In this document: positions 15,566 to 22,775 of the stretch, piece by piece
How the letters are laid out: every line of letters starts with the position of its first letter
Position numbering within the stretch: position 1 is the first letter of the stretch
Source: Asaia bogorensis
GTDB taxonomy: Bacteria > Pseudomonadota > Alphaproteobacteria > Acetobacterales > Acetobacteraceae
Direction: 5' to 3'
DNA: 42,936 nucleotides
Assembly: GCA_945897825.1 (NCBI GenBank)
Contig: CAMDGX010000033.1
Location: forward strand, 1-42,936
The notes under the pieces: model-generated
What the model saw: only the letters and a program-made list of their open reading frames with translations
Databases searched by the model: none
Told to the model about the DNA's origin: nothing
Position numbers and translations under genes: made by a program

Positions 15566-16279
15566 ATGAACGGTCCCACCACCCGACTGGCCGTCGTCAC
15601 CGGCGGCACGCGCGGCATCGGGCTGGCGATCGCCCGCCGCCTGGTATCCGACGGCTTCGGCGTCATCGCCGCGTCCCGCGCGCCGGTGGACGACCTGCCC
15701 TGGGGCATCACCCATGCTCGGCTCGACGTGACGGACCGCGCCGCAGTCGACGCGCTGTTCGAGCGCCTGCCGAAGCTCGACCTTCTGGTGAACAATGCCG
15801 GCCTTGCCGGCGCGCAGGACAACGACGCCGACGACGCGCTGTGGCACGCGATCCTAGCCACCAACCTGACCGGCGCCTGGTATTGCAGCCGCGCAGCACT
15901 GGCCCGCCTGCCCGACCGCACCGGGCGGATCGTCAACATCGCCTCCGTCCTCGGGCTGCGCGGCGTGCCGGACCAGCCGGCCTATGTCGCCGCCAAGCAC
16001 GGGCTGGTCGGGCTGACGCGCGCCATGGCGATGCAGGCAGCACCCCGCGGCATCACGGTCAACGCCATCTGCCCCGGCTGGGTCGAGACCGACATGGCCG
16101 CCCAGCGCTATGCCGAGATTGGCATCACCGCTGAACAGGCCGCCGCCGGCGTGCCGATCGGCCGCGTCGCCTCGTCGTGGGAAGTGGCCGACATGGTCGC
16201 CTTCCTGGCACGGGCCGGCGCCGGCAGCATCACCGGCCAAGCGATCCCGCTCGACGGCGGAAGCACCGCCCGTGCCTGA
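15566..16279 (+). CDS. SDR family oxidoreductase (FabG-like)
   Basis: The protein has 237 residues. TGGTRGIGLA (12-21) is the cofactor loop, with NNAG (76-79), S127, Y140 and K144 (YVAAK) as the catalytic set, and CPGWVETDM and ITGQAIPLDGG at the C-terminus. It is close in pattern to 3-oxoacyl-ACP and sugar-dehydrogenase type SDRs. GAGGGGGGCGG lies before the ATG, 10 bases after the previous SDR stop, and the next gene overlaps its stop. Both SDRs probably act in one oxidative pathway; the substrate cannot be read. Confidence 0.9.
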   Translation: MNGPTTRLAVVTGGTRGIGLAIARRLVSDGFGVIAASRAPVDDLPWGITHARLDVTDRAAVDALFERLPKLDLLVNNAGLAGAQDNDADDALWHAILATNLTGAWYCSRAALARLPDRTGRIVNIASVLGLRGVPDQPAYVAAKHGLVGLTRAMAMQAAPRGITVNAICPGWVETDMAAQRYAEIGITAEQAAAGVPIGRVASSWEVADMVAFLARAGAGSITGQAIPLDGGSTARA

Positions 16280-16607
16280 AGCGCGGGTCAAGGCGGCGAT
16301 CTGGGTGTCCATGGCGCTGCGCATGGGCAACGGCGCCGGGCGCTACGGCGTGGTGCTGCGCAAGGGCGACCCCGATTCCGGCGGCATCCTGGTCGTGCTG
16401 CACGGCAAGCTCGGAATGTCGGTGTTGAGCCAGATGCGCGGTGCGGAGGGCGAAGCCGCCTGGCTGCGGGCAACCGGCCCGGACCCGGTCGACCAGGCCA
16501 CGGCCGACGCCTATGTGGCGCGCCAGACCGGCTTCGACCCCGATTTGTGGGTGCTGGAGTTCGAAAGCCCCGACCTGCTGCCGCCCTTCGAGGCGCGCAT
16601 CGTCTGA
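16272..16607 (+). CDS. DUF1491 family protein
   Basis: The protein has 111 residues from a GTG start that overlaps the SDR stop by 8 bases. It shows the DUF1491 layout: ARVKAAIWVSMALRMGN, VLRKGDPDSGGILVVL, then AAWLRATGPDP and YVARQTGFDPDLWVLEFES. The family is common in Alphaproteobacteria and has no known function. Its usual neighbours in this clade vary; here it ends the SDR operon. Confidence 0.85.
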   Translation: MPEARVKAAIWVSMALRMGNGAGRYGVVLRKGDPDSGGILVVLHGKLGMSVLSQMRGAEGEAAWLRATGPDPVDQATADAYVARQTGFDPDLWVLEFESPDLLPPFEARIV

Positions 16608-16622
16608 GACCCCAGGGCCGCG

Positions 16623-17144
16623 TCAGCCGGGCGTGGTGTGACGCCACTGCTCAGCCTCGATGGTGCCGAACAGGGTGACGGTGCCGACCCGGGCGGCGCC
16701 CAGCTTCTCCAGCACGCGGCAGGAGCGCTGGTTGCCGGGCACGACGTAGCTGACGAGCGACGTCATGTTCTTCTGCAGGAAGGCCCAGCGATGCAGGATG
16801 GTCGCCGCCTCGGTGGCATAGCCGCGGCCCCAGTAGGGCTGGTCGAAGCCGTAGGCCAGTTCCGGCTCCTCCCACTCATAAGGGTGCAGGATGCCGGCGC
16901 GGCCCATGAAGCGGCCGGTGCTGTTATCCACCACCGCGAACATGCCGTAGCCGCGCAGCGCCCATTGGCCCAGCATGCGCGCCATGCCGTCCCACGTCTC
17001 GGCCCGGCTGCGGACCACGCCGGTTCCGAGCGTTTTCATCACCTCCGGGTTCGCGTGCATCGCCGCGAAGGCGTCCAGGTCGCCGGCCTGCAGGCCACGC
17101 AGGGTCAGCCGGGGGGTCAGCAGGGTGGGAATCGGTGTCGTCAT
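16623..17144 (-). CDS. GNAT family N-acetyltransferase (RimJ/RimL type)
   Basis: The protein has 173 residues. TPRLTLRGLQAGDLDAF opens the Acetyltransf_3 fold; GRAGILHPYEWEEPELAYGF and WGRGYATEAATILHRWAF form the acetyl-CoA pyrophosphate loop (R/Q-x-x-G-x-G/A is here YWGRGYATEA), and VVPGNQRSCRVLEKLGA is the conserved C-terminal motif. Such enzymes acetylate N-termini of ribosomal proteins, or small amines. GGGGCGG precedes the ATG. It converges on the DUF1491 gene and is transcribed away from selC, with 69 bases between them. Confidence 0.88.
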   Translation of the reverse strand: MTTPIPTLLTPRLTLRGLQAGDLDAFAAMHANPEVMKTLGTGVVRSRAETWDGMARMLGQWALRGYGMFAVVDNSTGRFMGRAGILHPYEWEEPELAYGFDQPYWGRGYATEAATILHRWAFLQKNMTSLVSYVVPGNQRSCRVLEKLGAARVGTVTLFGTIEAEQWRHTTPG

Positions 17145-17213
17145 GGCCGCCCCATAGCATGGAAATCGCCTGGCGGGCTTCGCGCCCCGAAGAATTCGGT
17201 TACTCTCGGCGGT

Positions 17214-17309
17214 GGAGGAGAATCGGCCCCGGTGGGTCGGCCGGCCTTCAAAGCCGGTTGGGGCCGCCATGCAGTCCCGGGTGGGTTCGACTCCCGCTCT
17301 CCTCCGCCA
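17214..17309 (+). tRNA. selC: tRNA-Sec (selC), anticodon TCA
   Basis: This is a 96-base tRNA with the special Sec features. The 8-bp acceptor stem pairs GGAGGAGA (17214-17221) with TCTCCTCC (17298-17305), followed by discriminator G and an encoded CCA. The anticodon arm is CCGGC-CTTCAAA-GCCGG, with TCA in the loop. A long variable arm carries GGGGCCGCCA and AGTCCCGGG, and the T arm has GGTTCGACTCC. The anticodon-loop/variable-arm junction TTGGGGCCGCCA is the same as in E. coli selC. The 3' side (GTTCGACTCC) is also nearly identical. It reads UGA as selenocysteine with SelB. selA, selB and selD are not in the window. Confidence 0.97.
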
Positions 17310-17539
17310 GCGGGCCCGCGGGATAGGCGGGCGTTTCGGCGAAGCCACAGTCTGTGTCTTTTTAGCCACAGTGATGAATGTAAACGAGCTATAACACTTT
17401 GGTGAGCCTCTGCGGGCTGGTCCGGCCGCATCCCCGGGGCTAAATACCGTTTCAGGATTCGGGTGCTAAGGCCCTGGAATCACCAAGCCGCGTTCCCCTC
17501 CCGGTTTTACGGCAGGGGCACATTGAGGAGAAGACACTG

Positions 17540-18538
17540 ATGAACTTGCGCAATGCGCTGCTCGCCGCCGCGATTGTGGCCGCCCCGGTCGCGATGGCCC
17601 CGGCTTCGGTCCAGGCCCAGCCCCTCAACGGCGTGTATGTCGGCGCCGGTGCCGGTGTGAACTGGCTGACGGACACCAACATCCGCGCGCCCGGCACCGG
17701 CAAGATCAAGTCGGATATCGGCTTCGTCGGACTCGGCAGTGTCGGCTACGCCTTCGGCAACGGCTTCCGCGTGGAGCTCGAGGGCAACTACCGCTACCAG
17801 GAAGTGAAGGCGAACGGTGTCGGTGGCCGCCTGCAGAGCTACGGCCCGATGGTCAACGCCCTGTACGACTTCGACGCCGGCCTCGGCTGGGCCACCCCCT
17901 ATGTGGGCGTGGGCGTCGGCTACCAGTGGGGCGAAGTCAGCGGTGGTGGCACCAACACCAGCTCCAAGGGCGCATGGGCCGGCCAGGGCATCCTGGGCGC
18001 CGCCTTCGCGATCCCCGACGCTCCCGGCCTGGCCGTGACCGCCGAGGCCCGCGTGCTCGGCACCTTCGAGAAGGTGCGTTATGGGAACACCGGCTCCACC
18101 GACCCGCAGCTGAACGTGTCGGGCCTGCTCGGCCTGCGCTACAACTTCGGCGCAGTGGGCGCCCCCGCGGTGGCCGCTGCTCCGGCCGCCGTTCCCGCTC
18201 CGGCCCCGGCCCGCACCTACCTGGTGTTCTTCGACTGGGACAAGGCTGACCTGACCCCGCGCGCCCGCCAGATCATTGCGGACGCCGCCCAGGCCTCCAC
18301 CCGCGTCGCCACCACCCGGATCGAAGTGGCCGGCCACGCCGACCGCACCGGCACCGCGCAGTACAACCAGGCCCTCTCGCTCCGCCGCGCCAACGCGGTC
18401 GCCGCCGAGCTGGTTCGCCTGGGCGTTGCCCGCACCGCGATCGACATCCAGGCCTTCGGCGAGAGCCGCCCGCTGGTCCCGACCGCCGCCAACGTGCGCG
18501 AGCCGCAGAACCGCCGCGTCGAGATCGTCCTGCGCTAA
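17540..18538 (+). CDS. OmpA family outer-membrane protein
   Basis: The protein has 332 residues. It has a signal peptide (LLAAAIVAAPVAMAPASVQAQ), then an eight-strand beta-barrel (residues about 28-210; GVYVGAGAGVNWL, FVGLGSVGYAFGNGFRVELEG, LGLRYNFG at the end), an Ala/Pro linker (APAAVPAPAPA) and an OmpA_C peptidoglycan-binding domain (about 228-332; TYLVFFDWDKADLTPRA, VAGHADRTGTAQYNQALSLRRA, FGESRP, QNRRVEIVL). It anchors the outer membrane to the cell wall. GAGGAGAA is upstream of the ATG. A TATAAC at 17390-17395 could be its -10. A strong terminator follows at 18563. Confidence 0.94.
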   Translation: MNLRNALLAAAIVAAPVAMAPASVQAQPLNGVYVGAGAGVNWLTDTNIRAPGTGKIKSDIGFVGLGSVGYAFGNGFRVELEGNYRYQEVKANGVGGRLQSYGPMVNALYDFDAGLGWATPYVGVGVGYQWGEVSGGGTNTSSKGAWAGQGILGAAFAIPDAPGLAVTAEARVLGTFEKVRYGNTGSTDPQLNVSGLLGLRYNFGAVGAPAVAAAPAAVPAPAPARTYLVFFDWDKADLTPRARQIIADAAQASTRVATTRIEVAGHADRTGTAQYNQALSLRRANAVAAELVRLGVARTAIDIQAFGESRPLVPTAANVREPQNRRVEIVLR

Positions 18539-18562
18539 GCAGAGCGTCTCTTCCCGATCAGG

Positions 18563-18592
18563 AAACCGGCCCCGAAAGGGGCCGGTTTTTTT
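18563..18592 (+). terminator. Rho-independent terminator of the OmpA gene
   Basis: An 11-bp perfect stem AAACCGGCCCC / GGGGCCGGTTT closes a GAAA loop and leads straight into T-run TTTTTTT. It starts 24 bases after the ompA-like stop. Confidence 0.93.
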
Positions 18593-18614
18593 GTTGCCCG
18601 ATCCGCGACAGGCA

Positions 18615-18668
18615 GCCGCAACGAGAAACGCCAGGAAGGTCTCCCTTCCTGGCGTTTCTCGTTGCGGC
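18615..18668. repeat. Perfect 25-bp inverted repeat with 4-base loop
   Basis: The left arm 18615-18639 (GCCGCAACGAG...CCAGGAAGG) and right arm 18644-18668 are exact reverse complements around TCTC. The element sits between the OmpA terminator and the stop codon (18682) of the convergent lipoprotein gene. No T-run follows on either side, so it is not a standard terminator. As RNA it would form a long duplex, a typical RNase III substrate or 3'-end stabiliser. Confidence 0.9.
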
Positions 18669-18681
18669 CCGGTCGATGCCG

Positions 18682-19236
18682 TCAGCGGCGCGTCGCAGCC
18701 GGGCGCGATTGCCGTGGCGCCGGCGCGGGCGTCGCGGGGCATTCGTTCACGTTGAACGGCTGCGAGATCGTGCGGCTGGCCGCCAGCGCCGGCACCTCCG
18801 TCGAGGATTTCAACGCAGCGACATCGGCATACAGCTTCTGCCCGTCGGTGCAGAACCGCGCGTTGTCGATGATCCGCCGCCGGGACTGCGCGTTGGCCAG
18901 GTTGGTGATGTACTGGTCATACTCGGTCTGGCCGCGCCGGCCGTAGTGCCGGGCGAACCAGCTGCTCAACTCCCGCTCCTGCGGCAGCAGCGCCGTACGG
19001 TGGGCGGCAATGAAGGCGTTGTATTTGTCGGTGGCGTCGCAGGCCAGGGCCGTGACCATCAGCCGGCTCTTGAGCCCCGCGACCTGGAACGCCGCCTTTT
19101 CGGCTGGCCGGGCGCAGAACGGCGCATCCGGCACCGGCTCCTCCGCCACGATGGGCAATTCGGCGCGCTGCGCCGGCGGCGGGGGCGCACACTGGGTCAA
19201 TCCCAGGACAAGAAGACAGGCTAGTGCGGGGCGCAT
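18682..19236 (-). CDS. Hypothetical lipoprotein
   Basis: The protein has 184 residues. The signal sequence MRPALACLLVLGLTQC carries a lipobox (LTQC, Cys16), followed by a proline-rich start APPPPAQ. The mature part is mostly helical (KAAFQVAGLKSRLMVTALACDATDKYNAFIAA) with paired cysteines (FCARPAEKAA, LACD, ARFC), and it ends in a Pro/Arg-rich tail. GGAGTGG precedes the ATG. A QVAGLKSRLMVTALACD-like core is found in alphaproteobacterial uncharacterised lipoproteins, but I cannot name the family. It is probably anchored to the outer membrane and stands alone. Confidence 0.85.
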   Translation of the reverse strand: MRPALACLLVLGLTQCAPPPPAQRAELPIVAEEPVPDAPFCARPAEKAAFQVAGLKSRLMVTALACDATDKYNAFIAAHRTALLPQERELSSWFARHYGRRGQTEYDQYITNLANAQSRRRIIDNARFCTDGQKLYADVAALKSSTEVPALAASRTISQPFNVNECPATPAPAPRQSRPAATRR

Positions 19237-19415
19237 CGACCACTCCAGTGCGAACTCAGGGCTGCGGCCTTTGCCCGATGCGGGCCCGGCCGCGCCCTCA
19301 ATACAGGCGGCGGCGTGGCCACGACAACAGTGGATGGTGAAGGCAAGCGGCGGATGGCCCGCATGGCTGCGGCAAGGCAGAGTGCGGGAACCTGAACCGC
19401 ACGAGGAGACAGGGC

Positions 19416-20468
19416 ATGACCACCCTGGACGACACCCGCTGGAACCTGGTGGCAACCCGCACCCAAGCCGATTTCCTCTATGCCGTCGCCACGATGGGGA
19501 TCTACTGCCGCCCCGGTTGCCCCTCCCCCCGGCCGCGGCGGGAGAACGTGCGCTTCTTCGCCACGGTCGGCGATGCCGAGGCCGCCGGCTTCCGCGCCTG
19601 CCGCCGGTGCGACCCCAAGGGGGAGCGCGAGGCCATCGCGCGCGCCGTGGTGCAGGCCGCCTGCGCCACGATCGAGGCCAGCGAGGCCATCCCCTCGCTG
19701 GAGGCGCTCGCCCGGCAGTCCGGCTTCTCGCGCTTCCATTTCCTGCGCCTGTTCCGCGACCACACCGGGGTGACGCCGCGCAGCTATGCCGAGGGCGTGC
19801 GCGCCCGCCGGCTGCAGGCCGCCCTCACCCAGGGCGCCCGCGTCGCCGATGCGATCCAGGAGGCCGGTTTCGGCTCCGAATCCCGGGTCTACGAGGATAC
19901 CGGCCGGCTGCTGGGCATGACCCCCGGCGCATTGCGGCGCGGCGGCGCGGGGGAAGTGATCCGCACCGCCTTCGCCGACTGCCCGTTCGGTCGGCTGCTG
20001 GTGGGTGCCACGGCGACCGGAGTCTGCTTCCTGGGATTCGCCGAGCCGGATGACGCCCTGATGGGCGACCTGCGCCGCCGCTTCCCCCGCGCGACCGTGG
20101 TGGCGGACGACGCCGCCCTGGCCGAGATGGTAGCCGCCGTGCTCGCCTTCATCGAGGAACCACGCCAGGCGCTCGCGCTGCCGCTGGACCTGCGCGGCAC
20201 GGCGTTCCAGGTGCGGGTGTGGGAGGCGCTCCGGCAAATTCCCCCCGGCGAGACCCGCACCTATGGCGCCCTGGCCAGGATGATTGGCGCGCCCAAGGCC
20301 GTGCGGGCCGTCGCCCGTTCCTGCGCCACCAACCCGGTTTCGCTGGCGGTGCCCTGCCATCGGGTCGTCGGCAGCGACGGCGACCTGACCGGCTATCGCT
20401 GGGGCGTGCCGCGCAAGCGGGAGATGCTGGCACGCGAGCGGCGGGCGGCCACGCGGCCAGCGGGGTGA
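19416..20468 (+). CDS. ada: Ada: bifunctional methyltransferase / transcriptional regulator
   Basis: The protein has 350 residues in three parts. Residues 1-80 form the Ada zinc/methyl-acceptor domain: GIYCRPGCPSPRPRRENVRFF with C31 and C35, and ACRRCDP with C62 and C65. Residues 85-180 form an AraC-type HTH (SLEALARQSGFSRFHFLRLFR, GVTPRSYAEGVRARRLQ). Residues 185-350 form the O6-alkylguanine-DNA methyltransferase, with VWEALRQIPPGETRTYGALA and the acceptor PCHRV (C314). Methyl phosphotriester transfer to the N-terminal Cys switches it to an activator of alkylation-repair genes. GAGGAGACAGG precedes the ATG. No alkB or alkA is adjacent. Confidence 0.95.
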   Translation: MTTLDDTRWNLVATRTQADFLYAVATMGIYCRPGCPSPRPRRENVRFFATVGDAEAAGFRACRRCDPKGEREAIARAVVQAACATIEASEAIPSLEALARQSGFSRFHFLRLFRDHTGVTPRSYAEGVRARRLQAALTQGARVADAIQEAGFGSESRVYEDTGRLLGMTPGALRRGGAGEVIRTAFADCPFGRLLVGATATGVCFLGFAEPDDALMGDLRRRFPRATVVADDAALAEMVAAVLAFIEEPRQALALPLDLRGTAFQVRVWEALRQIPPGETRTYGALARMIGAPKAVRAVARSCATNPVSLAVPCHRVVGSDGDLTGYRWGVPRKREMLARERRAATRPAG

Positions 20469-20496
20469 CATCGACGGGCCGGAAACGCGCAAAATC

Positions 20497-20518
20497 GCGA
20501 CGACCCGAAGGTCGCCGC
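20497..20518 (+). terminator. Probable terminator of ada
   Basis: GCGACGACC and GGTCGCCGC pair around CGAA with one A/C mismatch, starting 29 bases after the ada stop; GTTCTTG follows, a weak T-tract. Confidence 0.4.
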
Positions 20519-20548
20519 GTTCTTGTGCTCAGATACAGGCGGGATCAG

Positions 20549-20568
20549 CCGGGCGCCGAAGCGCCCGG
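20549..20568 (-). terminator. Stable TTCG-loop hairpin 3' of the PEP-CTERM gene
   Basis: On the minus strand CCGGGCGC-TTCG-GCGCCCGG forms a perfect 8-bp stem with the extra-stable UUCG loop, 6 bases after the stop. No T-run follows, so it may protect the mRNA end or act with Rho rather than terminate alone. Confidence 0.5.
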
Positions 20569-20574
20569 GCGGTC

Positions 20575-21243
20575 TCAGCCGCGGCGGCGGCGGGCGAAGC
20601 CCAGCGCCAGCATGCCGGCACCGAGCAGCGCCATCGAGGCGGGCTCCGGAGTCGTCACGCCGTAGGTGTACACCACCGTTGCACTGGCGGTAGCAGTGGT
20701 AACCTGACCGGCGATCGAGTTGCCACCGGCGAAGTTGTTGAGCAGGCCGGTCTGGGTGCCGACGTTGATGTTGAAGGAGCCACCGCCCGGAATGGCGTAG
20801 GACGAGAAGTCGAAGGGAATGAGGGGACCCGAGTTGCCCGAAGCGAGCACCGGACCAACGACGGTCGACGCACCGGCGGCGAGCGATACGGGACCCGTCG
20901 ATGCATTCAGCGTGAAGATCGGGTTGGTCACCGTGAAGCCGGTCAGGGCCCCAACGTTGAACTGCGAGATGGTGGTCGCGGACCCACCCTGAGTGTCCAA
21001 GTTCGTATTCGTCAGCGAGATCGTGGTCTCGATCGAACCGGTGATCGTCAGGACCATCGAGGTCAACGGACCCAGATTGGCGTCGAAGGCCGTGCACGAG
21101 AAAGTGCCGGGCGTCGAGCCACCCAGTTCGGTCAGGCCGGACACGTTGCCGCACACGCCGTTGACCACCGTGGCGGACGACGGAGCGGCCATGGCCACCG
21201 TGCCAACCAGCGCGACCGCTGCGAGCTTGAGGAATGTGTTCAA
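20575..21243 (-). CDS. PEP-CTERM sorting domain protein
   Basis: The protein has 222 residues from a TTG start at 21243, chosen because AGGAGA lies 6 bases upstream and a signal peptide follows directly (FLKLAAVALVGTVAMAAPSSA). The mature part is Thr/Ser/Gly/Asn-rich and beta-strand-like, with one Cys pair near its start. The C-terminus is a PEP-CTERM tripartite signal: TPEPASMALLG, a hydrophobic span and a basic FARRRRG end. Exosortase cleaves such proteins and the system is linked with exopolysaccharide and biofilm formation. No exosortase gene is in the window, but an exopolysaccharide cluster lies just upstream. Transcription is probably sigma-54 dependent (see 21285-21300). Confidence 0.9.
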   Translation of the reverse strand: MNTFLKLAAVALVGTVAMAAPSSATVVNGVCGNVSGLTELGGSTPGTFSCTAFDANLGPLTSMVLTITGSIETTISLTNTNLDTQGGSATTISQFNVGALTGFTVTNPIFTLNASTGPVSLAAGASTVVGPVLASGNSGPLIPFDFSSYAIPGGGSFNINVGTQTGLLNNFAGGNSIAGQVTTATASATVVYTYGVTTPEPASMALLGAGMLALGFARRRRG

Positions 21244-21284
21244 GAGACTTCTCCTAGAAACAAACGCATTTGGGAAGATGGATA

Positions 21285-21300
21285 AGCAAGCGGTGTGCCA
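21285..21300 (-). promoter_or_regulatory. Sigma-54 (RpoN) -24/-12 promoter
   Basis: The minus strand reads TGGCACACCGCTTGCT, matching TGGCAC-R-N4-TTGCW at every defined position, with exact GG-to-GC spacing. It lies 41 bases upstream of the TTG start, giving a leader of about 30 bases with the AGGAGA ribosome site. PEP-CTERM genes in several Proteobacteria are controlled by RpoN with the PrsK/PrsR two-component system. Confidence 0.85.
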
Positions 21301-21656
21301 GAGTGAATTCCTCTTTGGATTCAATGGCCTGACCGAAGCGCTCGGGAACCGGAGCACCAATTCGTAAAATTTCCCGACTCACGGGCCAACCGCCGGCCTG
21401 CCGGAGCGCCGGCGACGCGCCCGGACAGGCGACTTTGCCCCCTTGTAAGATATTGAAAATATTGATCCGCCTCCATCCAGACTGCACGCGCGACCGGAAC
21501 CGCCGGGTCCACGTGCCGTGCGATGATGTAAAGAATGCTGACAAGGGCACCCCGAACTCCGGACCTGGGAACGGTCGCCGACAGTTCCCCGCTGCCGAAG
21601 TCCGTTCGGATCAAGCACATGCAAGTGCTAGCGAAACCGACGGACGTTCGGCCGCC
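21301..21656. other. Intergenic region upstream of the sigma-54 promoter
   Basis: No gene is seen. It contains an AT-rich palindrome ATATT-GAA-AATAT at 21450-21462, about 150 bp upstream of the sigma-54 promoter, where an enhancer-binding activator would sit. AGCAC/GTGCT arms around 21615-21630 form a small hairpin shortly after the glycosyltransferase stop (21657, minus) and may mark the end of that operon. Confidence 0.4.
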
Positions 21657-22775
21657 TCAGGCGCAGGGCCGCCGCTCGCCGTCCATGGCGCCCCGAACCG
21701 CGGCAACCAGCCGCTCCCGGAACAGCGCGGGGGCGAAGCGCAAGGCCGCCTCCCGGCAGCGCGCGGCGTCGAAGCCCGCGCGTTCCAGCCGGTCCACGGC
21801 CGCGACGATCGCATCCGGCGCCTGGCGGTCGAACAGGATGCCGGTTCCTTCGGCCACGATGTCGCGCGCACCGCCGCTGCCGAATGCAACCACCGGCGTG
21901 CCGCAGGCCAGCGCCTCGGCGAGCACGATGCCGAAATCCTCCTCGCCGGCGAACACGAAGGCGCGCGCGGCGCGGAGCAACTCCACCAGTTCCTCCTGCG
22001 GCACGGCGGGGCGAAAGGTGATGTTCGCCGCCCCGGCCGCCGCCGCGCGCACCCGCCCATGCGCCGGCCCGTCGCCGACGATCAGCAGCTTCCGCTCAGG
22101 CATCGCGGCAAACGCCGCGGCAACCAGGTCCACCCGCTTGTAGGCCACGTGACGGGAGGCCACGAGATAGGTGTCGCCGCGCGCCCCGCCCGGGGTGAAC
22201 ACGTTGATATCGACCGGCGGCGGCACCACCAGCGCCTCCCGCCGGTAGGTCTTGCGGATGCGCCGCGCGATGTAGGTCGAGTTGGCCAGGAACACATCGA
22301 CGCCGTTCGCCGTCCCCTGGTCCCACCGCCGCAGCCGCGCCAGCAGCAGCCGCGCGGCGATGCCCCGCAGCCCCCGGTCGAGGCCGGATTCGCGCAGGTA
22401 CTGGTGCTGCAGGTCCCATGCATAGCGCATCGGCGAATGGACGTAGCTCACATGCACCGTGTCCGGCCCGGTCAGCACGCCCTTGGCCACCGCGTGGCTG
22501 TTCGACAGCACGAGGTCGTAGCCGGAGAGGTCGAGTTGCTCCATCGCCAGCGGCATCAACCCGAGGTAGTGCCGGAACCAGCGCCGGGCGAATGGCAGGC
22601 GCTGGATGAAGCTGGTGCGCGGCGTGCGGCCATGCAGGAAGAAGCGGCGCTCCGCCGGCAGGAAATCCACCACCGCGAACAGGTCCGCCTCGGGGTAGCA
22701 GAGCAGCATCTGCTCCAGCACGCGCTCGGAGCCCGCATACTCCTGCAGCCATTCATGCACGATCGCGACCTTCAT
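21657..22775 (-). CDS. Glycosyltransferase family 4 protein
   Basis: The protein has 372 residues, GT-B fold. The N-terminus MKVAIVHEWLQEYAGSERVL is a WbaZ/mannosyltransferase-like acceptor domain start (VHEW...GSERV). The C-terminal donor domain has VGDGPAHGRVRAAA, then the E-x7-E motif in GEEDFGIVLAEALACGTPVVAF. It would add a sugar, often mannose, from a nucleotide sugar to a lipid-linked repeat unit at the cytoplasmic membrane face. Its ATG overlaps the upstream glycosyltransferase stop by 4 bases. It is the last gene of the minus-strand exopolysaccharide unit. Confidence 0.92.
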   Translation of the reverse strand: MKVAIVHEWLQEYAGSERVLEQMLLCYPEADLFAVVDFLPAERRFFLHGRTPRTSFIQRLPFARRWFRHYLGLMPLAMEQLDLSGYDLVLSNSHAVAKGVLTGPDTVHVSYVHSPMRYAWDLQHQYLRESGLDRGLRGIAARLLLARLRRWDQGTANGVDVFLANSTYIARRIRKTYRREALVVPPPVDINVFTPGGARGDTYLVASRHVAYKRVDLVAAAFAAMPERKLLIVGDGPAHGRVRAAAAGAANITFRPAVPQEELVELLRAARAFVFAGEEDFGIVLAEALACGTPVVAFGSGGARDIVAEGTGILFDRQAPDAIVAAVDRLERAGFDAARCREAALRFAPALFRERLVAAVRGAMDGERRPCA

